Positions 34,823-45,601 of a stretch of 64,000 nt of DNA are shown here, one piece after another. Below the pieces are notes generated by a model that had not been told where the DNA came from, ran no database searches, and was given only the letters and a program-made list of their open reading frames with translations. The translations under genes were made by a program, and so were the position numbers. The DNA is from Onthophagus taurus (taxonomy: Eukaryota > Arthropoda > Insecta > Coleoptera > Scarabaeidae), in the NCBI RefSeq assembly GCF_036711975.1, contig NC_091973.1:17918001-17982000 (forward strand), written 5' to 3'. Position 1 is the first letter of the stretch. Each line of letters opens with the position of its first letter.

Positions 34823-37800
34823 TTTATTCATGCTCGATATTTCAGTATACAATACATTATAATATGTCACACTTGTCATAATTCATATTAAACAATACAT
34901 GTTAAAAACTACTTGAAATAAAACAAACAATCTACGGCGTAACAAACACAGCATAACAACTGATCGTTAATTAATTTTAATAACAGGTTCAAAATCACCC
35001 ACATTTACAACATCATCCAAATACTCGAGGCACGAATAATAAGCCCTCTGAATAAGAAAAGATTTCATTTTTAGTTTAAAAAGCCTATGTGATAGCCTTG
35101 TAACTTCTGCAGGAATTTTATTGAAAAATTTTATTGCCACAAAATTAAAATGGCGTTGACTTCTGGTAAGCCTGCAGAAATTAGGTATCAAGTGTGCTCC
35201 ATTCCTAGTTTCATATCCGTGCACACTATCGTGAGTAACACACTTGTGAAGGTTTTGCCTGACATAGATCACACATTCCAGGATGTACAATCCCGGGAAG
35301 GTTAAAATTTTTTGCTTTATGAAAGAGTTACGACAATCATCTCTGTATTTTAAGTTGTCTAAAATTCTTATTGCTCTTCTCTGAAGTCGAAATATTCTAT
35401 CGCAGCTTGAGGCACCCCCCCAAACCAGGAGTGCATATGTCATTATACTTTGACACAGCGAAAAATACGCACATTTTAATACTTGTTTTGACACATTATT
35501 GCTTAAAAGACGAAGCAGATATATACTACTAGATAGTTTATTAAATACATATTGGATATGTTTGTCCCAAATTAATTTAGGATCCAGATAAACGCCTAGA
35601 AATTTAACACAATCAGAATTCAAGGTAGACCGCATTGAAAAAGCAGTAACTGTTGTCTTTTCAGTATTTAGTTTCAGTTTGTTCGACGTAAACCACATTT
35701 CGGCATTATTTAGTGCAGTATGCGCCTTCGACTGTGTCATTTCATGGTTATTTCCAAAGTTTATTATGGTTGTGTCATCGGCGTACATTATTACATCCGA
35801 CTGACTTATATTTTGAGCAAGATCATTGATATAAATTAAGAATAATAACGGTCCCAGAATTGACCCTTGTGGGACACCCACGGTTATTAATTTCTTTTCT
35901 GAAAAGCTATTTCCACATTTAACAGTTTGAGTTCTACCTGTAAGATAAGATTTGATTAGTTTCAAACTGAGATTATCAAAATTATATTTATTTAATTTTT
36001 CAATCAAAAGGTCATGTTGTACACAGTCGAAAGCTTTACTCAAATCACAAAAACTTCCAACAAGATACTGCCCCTGTTCAAAGCATTCAACAGTTCTTTC
36101 AACAAAGTCAGCTATTGCCTCAGATGTGCATTTACCCTTACGAAATCCGTATTGTGTGGCAGCAAACAAGGAATTACCCTCAAAGTAATCAGCAATCCTA
36201 CTGCTCAGCACCCTTTCAAATATCTTCGAGAACACCGGCAAGAGTGAGATTGGCCTAAAATTCTCTAACTGGTCAGGACTTCCCTTTTTAAAGACGGGAA
36301 CTATTAAACCTGTTTTCAAAGCATTTGGAAATACTCCTTCACATATAGCAAAATTAATAAGTTTAGTAAGAGGTTCAATTATTAAATTTTTAACTTGTTT
36401 AATTAATTTTACACTTAGGCCATATATATCTTTAGTTGACTTTGGCTTAAGAGAATCAATAATGTCACGTACCTCAATAAAAGATGCTTTCCCAAATGAA
36501 AAACTACAATGTTTTGCGTCAATTTTATTAAGAAAATAAGTAAATTTATTTTCTAAATGGGAGCCATTTAAGTTATTAATTATATCAACGGGTACATTTA
36601 GAAAAAAATCATTAACTTCGTTAGGGTCAAATTCGGCTTTAATTTTATTAAGGGTGTTGGGCCGATTTTGATTAATAATTTGCCACATTATTTTCCCTGA
36701 ACATTGAGACTCCTTGATAAGTCTATCATTATATTCTATTTTAGCTACTTTAATTTTTTTATTATATTGAGCATGGACTATATTTCTCATATTTTTTACT
36801 TCGTTAGTATTCATTACTTTATAAATTGTATTGAGAACATTTAGCCTATTGCGTAGCATACATAGTTCAGGAGTAAACCAGTTATCAGAGGACCCCAGCT
36901 GTTTCTCACCAACCTGTTTCACGGGAAAAGCCATTTCAAAGCCCTCCAGTACAGCGCTCAAAAACATTTGAAACTTTTTGTCAATATCCAAGTCATTGTA
37001 GGAAACAAAGTCCCAGTCAATATTTGACACAGATTCATAAAAGACAAATTTGCCTCTCTCCGTCATAGGCCTACAAGTAATTTTATTCAACCGTGACTCC
37101 TGATTTAGTGTGCACCTCACCGCGATACTGTTGTGATCAGACAACTGGTCACTTACTACTGCTTCAACACATGTGGAGTCAAAATTAATAAAAATGTTAT
37201 CTATACAATTTTTTCCACGTGTTGCCGTTTCAATCAATGGGATAAAGCCGAAAGTATTGAAACATTCAAGTACCAAGCACGTATCGTGCCTATCAGTACC
37301 AAACCATACATTAAAGTCACCCGTAACGATGACTCTCTGAGAAGCAGGAAAGAAAGACAATGCATGGTCTAACTTCTCAACAAAAACATCAATATCACCA
37401 CTTGGCGATCTGTATATAGTAAGTATGACTATATCTAGGTCTAGAATTTTTATTCCACTAATTTCAAAATGTTTTTCAATTGAAGTGCAGACCAGCCTAT
37501 CAAGATTCTTACAAGGTATATCATTTCTCACTAATATCATGCAACCTCCACGAATATGCACCCGACGACTGTAACAAGAACAAGGATACAGCGCAGATAT
37601 TGAAACATTTACGCTTTCATACTCTTTTAGCCAAGTCTCAGTAATTCACAAAACTTTAAAATCTTTATCCTGAATGTATCCCTCAAGCATCCCCATTCCA
37701 CTACCAATGCCTCGAATATTTGTGTACAGTATATTTAATATAGGGTTTTTTGCTACAAATTGTTCTCTACGCGGTGTGGGTGAAAATTTAAACCCGAACC

Positions 37801-40800
37801 AGATATCAATAATACCCGTTTAGCCACAAAATCATACAATTTCCATTTCCCTCTCATATTTAAATGAAGGCCATGCCTAGTTTTGTCTAACGTTTTAAGA
37901 AACCCATTGACTTCCAGAAAGCTGTTTCCCGTATAATCTATTGATTTCAAGAATTTACTAATTTTACAATTAAAGTCAAACATCTTTTTACATATTGTGG
38001 GTTTTTTGTCCCAGAAACGTACAGCAATGAAAATAAGATTACATTTCTCTTTAATTACTCTAAGTTTAAGATAAATATCATCAGTAAATATTTTATCTTG
38101 AAGAATATCATTGCAGCCTGCCATAATTATAATATAATCATTCCTATTAAAATTTTCACATAACAATTGAACATCTTGTATTACATTTGCCATCGTCGCG
38201 TTTGGTTTGCATATATTGCAAACTTCGTATTTTTTATTTATATCGTTGTTTAAATATTGCGCTAGAATCCTGCCACCATCGCGACCGTGGCTGTCACTTA
38301 GTAGCAATATTCTCCCTTTGCTATCTTCTGGGGCAATGCAGGGCGAATTTGGTACCCTAGTTTCGTCTATGTTTCGTACCGACTTCCGTACCTCCGTGCC
38401 ATGATAAGGCAGCTGTTGCCGTCTGGTATTGGTTGACGCCTTGTTCGATGGATCTTCGACCGCCGAGTTATTTTTCCCTGTTGATTGTACCGACTCGCGA
38501 GTTTTATTGAAACAGCACTTAAACTTTGATTGATTTTTCCGTTTATTCATTTTTGTAATTTGTACTCCTAGGTTGAGGATTTGGTTTTCTAACTCTTTAA
38601 TTTTGTTGAGCATTCTAAATATAGTTTTATTGTTTAAGGCGGCAACTTTGGTGTGTTTTGTTTTATTTGGAACTACCGTACATATACTATCTGTTGAGTC
38701 GTCCAAATTTTCTAAATTGTCTATATTTTCGTCAGTACTTACAGACAGTGCATTAATTAACCTATTTTTTAACTCAACCTTACTTCCATACTCATCCAAT
38801 CCTAACTTGCAAAGTGCTTCTTTTAGTTCAATTAATTTATAATGTTCAATTTTAGATTGAGTTTCGTTTTTGTCGTTTGACATTTTTAAAGTCGAAAAAT
38901 AACAGCTTATTTTATATTATTTTTGTTCACTTTTTTTATAAGAGGACACCGGTTTACCCGAAGTAGTGTCTAGCGAAAAACGCCCGTATGTATAATGTAC
39001 TTACAGATTTACGACCATCAGGGCCTGTAGATCTATTTCACGACACTTCTAATTAGTATTTTACAAACTTATAGAGAGCACTAACGATTTCTCTATTGGT
39101 GAGCACTACTTTACTATTTAAATACACTTACAAACGGGTAAAAACTTCGATTTATTTAAGAGCGTGTTGGAGCACGGGCTATTGGAAACAACTATGTATG
39201 AGAATTGAATGAAGCAAAACTAAAAGAAAGATATGCCAGAAATGTGCAAAGTAAGAAAAATCAAAATTATTCCAAGGGGAATAGATTCTAAAAGGAGAAT
39301 TAAGAAGAAAAAAAAAATTAAAAGAAAAATATTCCAGAAAATTTGGAAGTAAAAGAAATCAAAATTATTCCAAGGGGAATAGATTCTCAAGGGAGAATTT
39401 AAAAAGTGATAAAGAATAAAGTAGATATTCCGAAAGAAGGATTGACAACGCGCAACGTCAAAAAGGTTTTCTCTAAACAAGAAAAATATATTGATATTAA
39501 TAATTGTTTTATTATTTTCAGGTTTAAACGAAATGGTTGTTAGGTTTAATTGCTGAGATGACGATGAAAAACTCAGATTTGTAAAACGAAAAACGTGAAG
39601 AAAGGCGTGAGGAAAAATGGCGATTGACAAGAGAAGGCGTTAAATTTGCCCAAAAACCGGTAATCAAAATGCCGAATCCGGCTCGAAGGACCATAAATGT
39701 ACGCGCAGCAATAAGCTGGGTAATTAAGAAGAGGTGCTGATTTCAATTTTGTTAAGAAATATGAAAATAAAAAGATAAAATTGTCTTACGTATATATATA
39801 TTGTCACTCACCACCTTTTTTACATTTAAATTCAACTGGCGCGCGCGAACGATTGATCGATAATGCCGATAATAAATCAAGGTGACGGATAACGTTAGAG
39901 GGCGCACGCCCCCGAGTGGATCATGCGCGTTCTAAGTTCGAAATGCGTTCCTGCATGAACAATTATTATAATTACTTCCGGAATTAGAACATTTATCTTC
40001 GAGAATATCTGCCAATAAAGCTGTACTGTCTGATTTAAGAAAATTGTGCAGACAGCTAGAACAACTTTGTTGACATATTCTGGTTTTATTTCAAACCTTC
40101 GCTGATACACGCGAAATCTCTTCGATAAAATACCGAAAGCGTTCTCACTGGTATTTCGTGCACGGCTTAGCCTATAGTTAAATATCTTTTTATCCTCTTG
40201 ATTAGCGAGCTGACTTCCAGGATAAGGCCTCATGAGATTTTTCTTTAAAGGGAATGCCTCATCTCCTACTATAACATGTGGCATACTCTCATCACATCCA
40301 GGTAAAGGTTTATTGGCAGGAAAATGCAATGTATCATTTTGGAATGTTTTACTAAAACTACAATTTGCAAAAATACTTTCGTCACTATTCTTCCCATAGG
40401 CGCCAACGTCTATCATGGTAAATTTAGAATGAGCGTTAGTAACTGCTAAAAGCACTATACTACAAGTTCCTTTGTAATTGTAATACAAGGAGCCCCTGTG
40501 ATGCGGTTTATTTATCAGAACGTGTTTACCGTCTATGGCGCCAATACAGTTTGGAAAATTCCATATTGTTCTGAACTGTTTTTCTATTTCTTGCCATCGT
40601 TCTTGACTCGGTGGTGGTATTTCGGTTGGTGACAGTCTATTCCAAATGGCATCACAAGTATCATAAACTATTCTTCGAACTGACTTCTCTCCCATCCTAT
40701 AGCTGAATGATATAGTTGAAAATGTATCGCCAGTTGCCAAAAATCTGTAAAAAATGGTTATAATAATAAGAGTTTTATTGTATGCAATGCTTACAATTCT

Positions 40801-41661
40801 TTTTACATAAATAAATATTATATTCACCCAAACCCCAAACCCAAAAAAAATGGTTATATTCAATGTACCATTTAAACTCAGACAGTTACAAACAAAAAAG
40901 ACAGCACAAGTAAATAGTAAAAACTGATTTAAAACATATTCCTATACCATATATTGAAAAGGTAATCGCGATACATTTTATTTGCAGCTTCAGACTGTAA
41001 AAAAACTTGGAAATCCTTGAGAGACAGCTATCGCAAAGCGATGGCGGCAAGGAGAAAGAAAAGCGGCCAAGCTGCAAAAAAAATAAAGCCTTGGCGATTA
41101 GAGAGCCAAATGGAATTTGCGAAACAGTATATGTTTACACAAAGTGAGCAGCAAATTAGTAATATTGTAGAACCTGAATCACCAGCGTCTGAATCCACAA
41201 TAGTAGATTCTCCAATAAATGAAAATGAAAACGAAGAGGAAAATGCGCTGGGTTCAGAAATCCAACATACAAATAAAAAAGCAATTCAACCGCCCACTAG
41301 TGGAAAGAGTACACCTATTTCCAACAAATCAGAAGAGTCGACTTCCGCTGCCGAATTATTAAAAATGTATATACACAAAAAAATAATCTCAACATCACCA
41401 TCTCGAGAGGCTGATCATATTTCAAAATATTTTGACAGCCTCGAGGGAACGTTTAGGACGCTACCGCAACATATTCAATTAAAATTAAAATCTGAGTTTT
41501 CAAATCTTATTCACAATGCGGAACTAGAAGCATTTCAATACGGACAACACATATCGTCCATCAGTTATTCCTCACAACAGCAATTGCAACCAACTGGACA
41601 ATCCGAACAATTTAATTCGCAAGCGCAGACAGAAGAAAACTTATATTCATATCAACGATAA
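28773..41661 (+). CDS. Harbinger-2 MADF/Myb-like accessory protein, two exons
   Basis: Exon 1 is 28773-28905 (ATG to donor CAG|GTAATA) and exon 2 is 40988-41661 after TTTGCAG. The phases match and give 268 residues with no stop. The MADF domain spans the join: VLVQEYKQLYDLSDPNYHN, SWEEIGTKL, then TWKSLRDSYRKAMAARRKKSG. The rest is acidic and polar, with a C-terminal helix region (YFDSLEGTFRTLP) like the BESS-type tail. It should bind element ends and assist the transposase. The present intron is 12 kb because BEL-C lies in it; the same intron also holds transposase exon 2 in antisense. Whether such an intron is still spliced is unknown. Confidence 0.78.
29151..29414 (-). repeat. 3' LTR of BEL-C
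   Basis: 264 bp, TG...CA. About a tenth of its positions differ from the BEL-B LTR, including indels in the region around 29275-29330, while the termini TGTTCATGCA and GCTGCGCGTACA are shared. Confidence 0.95.
29512..34590 (-). pseudogene. BEL-C gag-pol polyprotein, two nonsense codons
   Basis: Gag opens at ATG 34590-34588 and hits the same TAA at codon 9 (34566-34564) as BEL-B. From ATG 34317 the frame is open for 1460 codons through gag, protease, reverse transcriptase, RNase H and integrase. A TGA at 29937-29935 (TCA in BEL-B), after the integrase core, removes the DUF5641-like tail, which then continues open to 29512. The integrase codon that is TGA in BEL-B is intact here (TGC), so the two copies carry different disabling changes apart from the shared early stop. 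It keeps the 14-residue segment missing from BEL-B. Confidence 0.93.
34793..34831 (-). repeat. (AAT)n microsatellite tail of the CR1-like element
   Basis: About ten AAT units at the 3' end of the element. The 3' end of the non-LTR element at 52630 has a related ATAATAATACTTTTATTCAC sequence. Confidence 0.85.
34967..37752 (-). pseudogene. CR1-like ORF2: endonuclease and reverse transcriptase, one nonsense codon
   Basis: Open for 864 codons from 37561 to 34967. Upstream the same frame reaches back to the ORF1 stop but contains a TGA near 37650, directly before ITETWL in the endonuclease. Endonuclease blocks: ITETWL, RGGCMILVR, VTGDFNVWF, LSDHNSIAV. Reverse transcriptase blocks: ENFRPISLLPVFSKIFERV, FCDLSKAFDCVQHDLL, VGVPQGSILGPLLFLIYIN and catalytic YADD near 35790. 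A C-terminal region with SCDRIFRLQRRAIRIL follows. It nicks target DNA and reverse-transcribes element RNA. There is no ATG in the expected position after ORF1, so re-initiation or frameshifting would be needed. Confidence 0.9.
37753..38883 (-). CDS. CR1-like ORF1: SAP-like motif, coiled coil and SGNH/GDSL esterase-like domain
   Basis: 376 residues from ATG 38883. Residues about 15-45 fit a SAP DNA-binding motif (YKLIELKEALCKLGLDEYG...ELKNRL). A short coiled coil lies near 88-112 (LNKIKELENQILNL). After a basic linker, residues about 192-360 form an SGNH hydrolase: block I LLLSDSHGRDGG (nucleophile Ser), block III IIIMAGCNDIL, and a HGLHLN block with the catalytic His near the end. CR1-group ORF1 proteins are known to carry such esterase domains. 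The frame is intact. It probably acts with element RNA and membranes or lipids; that role is not settled for the family. Confidence 0.8.
   Translation of the reverse strand: MSNDKNETQSKIEHYKLIELKEALCKLGLDEYGSKVELKNRLINALSVSTDENIDNLENLDDSTDSICTVVPNKTKHTKVAALNNKTIFRMLNKIKELENQILNLGVQITKMNKRKNQSKFKCCFNKTRESVQSTGKNNSAVEDPSNKASTNTRRQQLPYHGTEVRKSVRNIDETRVPNSPCIAPEDSKGRILLLSDSHGRDGGRILAQYLNNDINKKYEVCNICKPNATMANVIQDVQLLCENFNRNDYIIIMAGCNDILQDKIFTDDIYLKLRVIKEKCNLIFIAVRFWDKKPTICKKMFDFNCKISKFLKSIDYTGNSFLEVNGFLKTLDKTRHGLHLNMRGKWKLYDFVAKRVLLISGSGLNFHPHRVENNL
39677..39693 (-). other. Primer-binding site of BEL-C (tRNA-Tyr type)
   Basis: Minus-strand TGGTCCTTCGAGCCGGA, four bases inside the 5' LTR, identical to the BEL-B site. 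Confidence 0.75.
39698..39961 (-). repeat. 5' LTR of BEL-C
   Basis: 264 bp. Differs from the partner LTR at the GAACGATTG/GAAGAATTG, GAGTGG/GTGTGG and CTAAG/CTAGG sites (four bases). Confidence 0.95.
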
Positions 41662-41679
41662 ATGAATAACTTGTATATA

Positions 41680-43864
41680 CAGTGCTAGCGTAAAGTAAAC
41701 CCCCCCCCCATGTTTAACTTCTGAACAGATTGAGATATCAATATGAACAAAAAAACGTCAGTTTCTATATTTTATCAGCACAAATATTTACTTATGGAAA
41801 ATTTTTGTATCACTTTTAGTTTTTCCGGAAAATGGAACAGCTTTGTTTTTTTAAATGGAACACCCAGTATATTATGGTATCTTCCGAAAGATGAAAACAA
41901 TACGAATCCAACGGTACCTCACAATCAAATATCGGTTTATTAGTTTTTCGCATAAAAATTAAACAAAATGCGGAATTTTGCCGGAAAAACCAACGTATCT
42001 TCGTCGACTACCTGTCGAAATGCAATCGGCCAGGTAAATGGTGGACGGTCGGTATACGCTCGAGCTAAGACGGATTTAAAATTGCAAGTTCAATTACTTA
42101 TTTTTTTTAGAAATGAAATAAAAGTTTTGAAGTATATTATATTTATGAATTAATCATATTTTATCAAAAAATATTTATAAAGAAAAAAAGTCAATATAAG
42201 AAATGAAATTTTCTTATTAAAGATTTTGCTAGTATAGGTAACGGTTGAAAAATTTGCTTAGTGTTGTTATTGAATAATAAAAGAATTTTTTATTTATTAA
42301 GAATCAAATATTAAGTAAATTGTTCGATATGATTACCTTGAACTTCTAGGCAGTGGTACCATCTTTGTAGTGTTTCCTCTCTCACACGGCTTAACATGTG
42401 ATCAATATTTTGGCAGACGTCAATAATTTTTTGTTTTAAATCCTCAATACTACCCAACGGAATTTCATATACCTTGGATTTTAAATAACCCCATAAAAAG
42501 AAATCTAAAGGTGTCAGATCTGGTGATCTTGTTGTCCATTAAAATTTTTATCAAGATAATTTCGTACCATTGGCGCATAATGTGGAGGTGCTCCGTCTTG
42601 ATGAAACACTAGTTCCATTTCAAAATCGTCAGAATTCTGTTGTACAATTTGCAAAAGTCTTGAAAAAAAACATTTACTTTCTAATGAAATTGAGTGATAA
42701 CGTCACGATATTCATGTGGATTAACATCACGCCGATGCAATTTTCCACCCAAAAAGAAAGTACATTCATCACTGAAACAAATATGTTTCAAGTATAATCG
42801 ATTTCGTTCAACCATATTTGTCATTAGCTCACAAAATTCTGTTCTTCTATATCAGGGTCATCTTCTGTTAATTCATGAAGCATTTTTATTTAAAATGGAT
42901 GATATTTATTCTTCTTTAAGTATTTCCACGTCTTCCAACAACGACGCGGAAATATTTAACACATCACACGTTGATGCGATAGCAGCAGACGACATCATGG
43001 GCACATTAAATACTTCTGTTAATATCTGACGACCAGTTCTTTTGCCGTCTTCGACGCTTCCAGTTTCCAAAAACTTATTCACAAGCTCTCTTAAACATTT
43101 TCGACTAATTGGATGTTCAGGAAATCGTTCCTTAAATTGTCGCCCTGTTTCATGTAGATTTCTGTCAGCACGAGCGAATATTAAAATTGCTTCGATATTG
43201 TGCTCTAAACTCCTTCTATCGCCTTCTATCGCCTCGATCTCGCCTTTCTTTGGTTATACTTGGTCGGGTAGAATTCAAAGATAGAAATGAAGGAAAATAT
43301 TTGCATGCTGCCTTAAATACAAAATTTCAAAGTACCTACAAACTTTAAAATTGTTGTTATGACAATTTTTTCTTAGAAGTTTTAAAAAGAACTTTCTTTT
43401 TATCCTTTTCTTGTATTGATTGTTTCATAAAAACATTCTAAAAGAATTGCTGATTTTAACCCTGCTTAATCCGAGCGTAGACCGACCTTTAACTGACCGT
43501 CCACCATTTATCTGGCCCATTGTATCTCGACAGGTAGTCAACGAAGATACGTTGGTTTTTCCGGCGAAATTCCGCATTTTGTTTAATTTTTATGTAAAAA
43601 ACTAATAAACCGATATTTGATTGTGAGGTATCGTTCAATTCGTATTGTTTTATTCTTTCGAAAGATACCATAATATACTGGGTGTTCCATTTAAAAAAAC
43701 AAAGCTGTTCCATTTTCCGGAAAAACTAAAAGTGATACAAAAATTTTCCATAAGTAAATATTTGTGCTGATAAAATATAGAAACTGACGTTTTTTTGTTC
43801 ATATTGATATCTCAATCTGTTCAGAAGTTAAACATGGGGGGGGGGTTACTTTACGCTAGCACTG
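41680..43864 (-). mobile_element. Tc1/mariner-type element with long (about 0.4 kb) terminal inverted repeats
   Basis: CAGTGCTAGCGTAAAGTAA at both ends in inverted orientation. Homology continues inward for about 400 bp, through a GGGTGTTCCATTTAAA motif and a GGTGGACGGTC motif. TA flanks both sides (41678-41679, 43865-43866). The core carries a broken transposase on the minus strand. It inserted just past the MADF stop of Harbinger-2, within the transposase intron. Confidence 0.88.
42310..43265 (-). pseudogene. Mariner-type transposase of the long-TIR element, broken
   Basis: Minus-strand pieces: N-terminal helix-turn-helix at about 43230-43040 (GRQFKERFPEHPISRKCLRE, KFLETGSVEDGKR); first catalytic block at about 42830-42720 (HICFSDECTFFLGGKLHRR); second block FHQDGAPPHYAPMVRNYL at about 42615-42550; third block SPLDFFLWGYLKSKVYEIPL at about 42530-42465; and a C-terminal tail ending near 42320. 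The block order matches the copy at 5347. A deletion between the second and third blocks and several frame changes disable it. Confidence 0.75.
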
Positions 43865-44381
43865 TATGTAAATATAATATATTGATAGTTAAATAAAATA
43901 TTACTTACCTCAAACATGTGGCTAACCTTTCTTCAGCTGTTATCGCTTGCCGAAAGGTTGTATTCCTTTTCGAAATATCTGGCTTAATCATGTTGAGAAG
44001 TTCGTAAAATTTCTCTTGCGACATTCTAAAATATCTTACAAATTTTTTTGGGTCTCTCAAGAGATCAGCAAATAAGTGGTGGAATTCACCATATGTGGAT
44101 CGTTTTAAATTTATCTCATGTATCCACATAGTATGCTTTCTTTTCTTTCTTTTTTTTTTCATTATTTTCCTCCATTTCTACTAACGCTCCTAAAACCAGC
44201 AACTCTTCAAGTTCATCCATGCTTGCGGAAGTTTCGGTTATAAATGCAGAAAAGGCAATCTACAATGAAAACCGCTCTACTCCTCGCTAATTGAAAGCGG
44301 TTAGGGGACGAAAGTCATACGTTCCGCGCCGCGCTTCGAGACACCGCGCTGTTTTACCGCTCTAGTGGACGCTCAGCTTTA

Positions 44382-45375
44382 CACAACGGAGATAAAAACA
44401 GTTATTTACGATATGTATTCGGAAAATATCGTGCCTACTATCGCCTCTTTAAAGAATAGATTACAAGAACTTCATATAGAAATACCTTATTCTGAAGAAC
44501 ATTTTCGGCGATATCTCCAAACAATTGGATTTAAGTACAAATCACTGGACGGACGAGCTCATATTACCGAAACTCCCCGGCTAAAAAAATGGAGGTGGGA
44601 ATTTATTGAACAAATTAGGAAATATCGGGAAGAGAAGTGGAATATTGTTTATTTAGACGAAACTTGGTATGATACCCATGATGTAATAAAAAAGGGCCTT
44701 TCCAATGGTAGTGATAAGTGTGCATTGAAGATACCGTGTTCAAGAGGAAAACGTATTATTATTCTTGCAGGGGGAGAGAATGGTTGGGTGCAAAAGGGAT
44801 TGTTATTATCTGCAAAAAATATTAAAGACTGTTCTGCAGATTATCACCAAGACATGGATTCTGCGTTGTTTGAGACATGGTTTAAAAATCAATTATTACC
44901 AAATTTATTAAATCAGAGGTCGGTAATCGTTCTTGACAACACAAGTTATCATTTTCGAATGTTACACCCCAAACCTGCAAAGAGGCATAAAAGAGAATAT
45001 ATTTTATCCTACATGCAAGAACATAATATTGTCATGCCGGACGGTAAGATTACCAAAGATAAGCTGTTAGCGAAAGTCAATGAAGTTGACATTCCAACCG
45101 AATATGTAATTGATGGCATGGCAAAAGAAGCGGGACATATAGTTCTACGATTACCACCTTACCATTGCATTTTGAACCCCATAGAATTAATCTGTAGCAA
45201 TTTAAAGCGAAATATTAGAAAACATAATGCAGCTACAACTGAGGAACTGCGTAAAACACGTAAAGGACGTAGAAAATTCTTATGTATCGCCAAATATTCA
45301 ACGATTTATTATAGATATCGGAAATGAGAGTTCCGATGAAAGCAGCTTTGAAAATTATGATAGCTGTGATAGCGA
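44382..45375 (+). pseudogene. IS630/Tc1-type (DDE_3) transposase, C-terminal part
   Basis: Resumes the frame of 28199-28464 after the TTA duplication and stays open to 45327. A second helix-turn-helix (FRRYLQTIGFKYKSLDGR) is followed by NIVYLDETWYD (first Asp), SVIVLDNTSYHF (second Asp) and LPPYHCILNPIELICSNLK (catalytic Glu). A frameshift near 45250 moves the true tail into another frame, which ends in an acidic stretch (NESSDESSFENYDS) at about 45385. The halves together fit the length of an IS630-like eukaryotic transposase. No terminal repeats were recognised, so the outer borders are open. Confidence 0.78.
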
Positions 45376-45601
45376 CGACGAATAATTAAATTTTAGCATT
45401 TATACATTGACTTTTATACTAGTTTTTATAATTAAATTTTAGTTGTTATAACTAAACTTTGGTTTTTTATTAAATTTTAGTTTAAAAAAAATTAAGTTCA
45501 ACCCTGTCCTTGTCTGATTGTCATAAACCTTTTCAGGTACTCGAGCGGGCAAAAATCACCCCGGCTTTTATTTATGACTGTCATAAATAACCGTTCTGGA
45601 T

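Larger units (their letters stand above)
34793..39206 (-). mobile_element. CR1-like non-LTR retrotransposon inside the BEL-C leader
   Basis: The minus-strand element has a 5' region (about 39206-38884), ORF1 (38883-37753), ORF2 (about 37752-34967), a short 3' region and an (AAT)n tail at 34793-34831. BEL leader sequence resumes at both sides (CTCAAGGGA at the left; GAATGAAGCAAAAC at the right) with no clear target duplication. Length and gene content look near full. Confidence 0.9.
29151..39961 (-). mobile_element. BEL/Pao LTR retrotransposon BEL-C, full length, with a nested CR1-like element
   Basis: Two 264-bp LTRs (29151-29414 and 39698-39961) differ at four positions by eye. A perfect ATTAT duplication flanks the element (29146-29150, 39962-39966). 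Internal coding sequence is almost identical to BEL-B, but the LTR is clearly a different variant. It inserted in the C-terminal part of the Harbinger-2 transposase gene, which is also inside the antisense MADF intron. Confidence 0.96.
28996..44220 (-). pseudogene. Harbinger-2 transposase, two exons, split by BEL-C
   Basis: Exon 1 starts at ATG 44220 (MDELEELLVLGAL) and passes an A-tract near 44150-44160 where the frame shifts by one. It continues through FVRYFRMSQEKFYELLNMIK to donor G|GTAAGT at 43909/43908. Exon 2 starts at 40744 after TTTTACAG with FLATGDTFSTISFSYRMG. DDE blocks: Asp in IGAIDGKHV, Asp in the KNSDESIF block, GDEAF, then NYRLSRARNTSENAFGIL. A frameshift near 40047 precedes the LHNFL block. 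BEL-C then interrupts at 39961; the C-terminus resumes at 29145 (NMNNIGGSFAGDGYK) and ends at 28996. It is related to the Harbinger-1 transposase, but the intron position differs. Inactive. Confidence 0.83.
28465..44378 (-). mobile_element. PIF/Harbinger DNA transposon (Harbinger-2), swollen by nested insertions
   Basis: Termini AGCTGACCGTCCACTAGCGC at 28465 and the inverted AGCTGAGCGTCCACTAGAGC at 44378, flanked by a perfect TTA duplication (28462-28464, 44379-44381). The GC-rich subterminal zones (GCGGCGCGGCGCGG near 28578; CCGCGCCGCGCTTCG near 44325) contrast with the AT-rich surroundings. It contains transposase (-) and MADF (+) genes, the BEL-C insertion and a long-TIR mariner. Without the insertions it would be about 2.9 kb. 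Confidence 0.9.
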
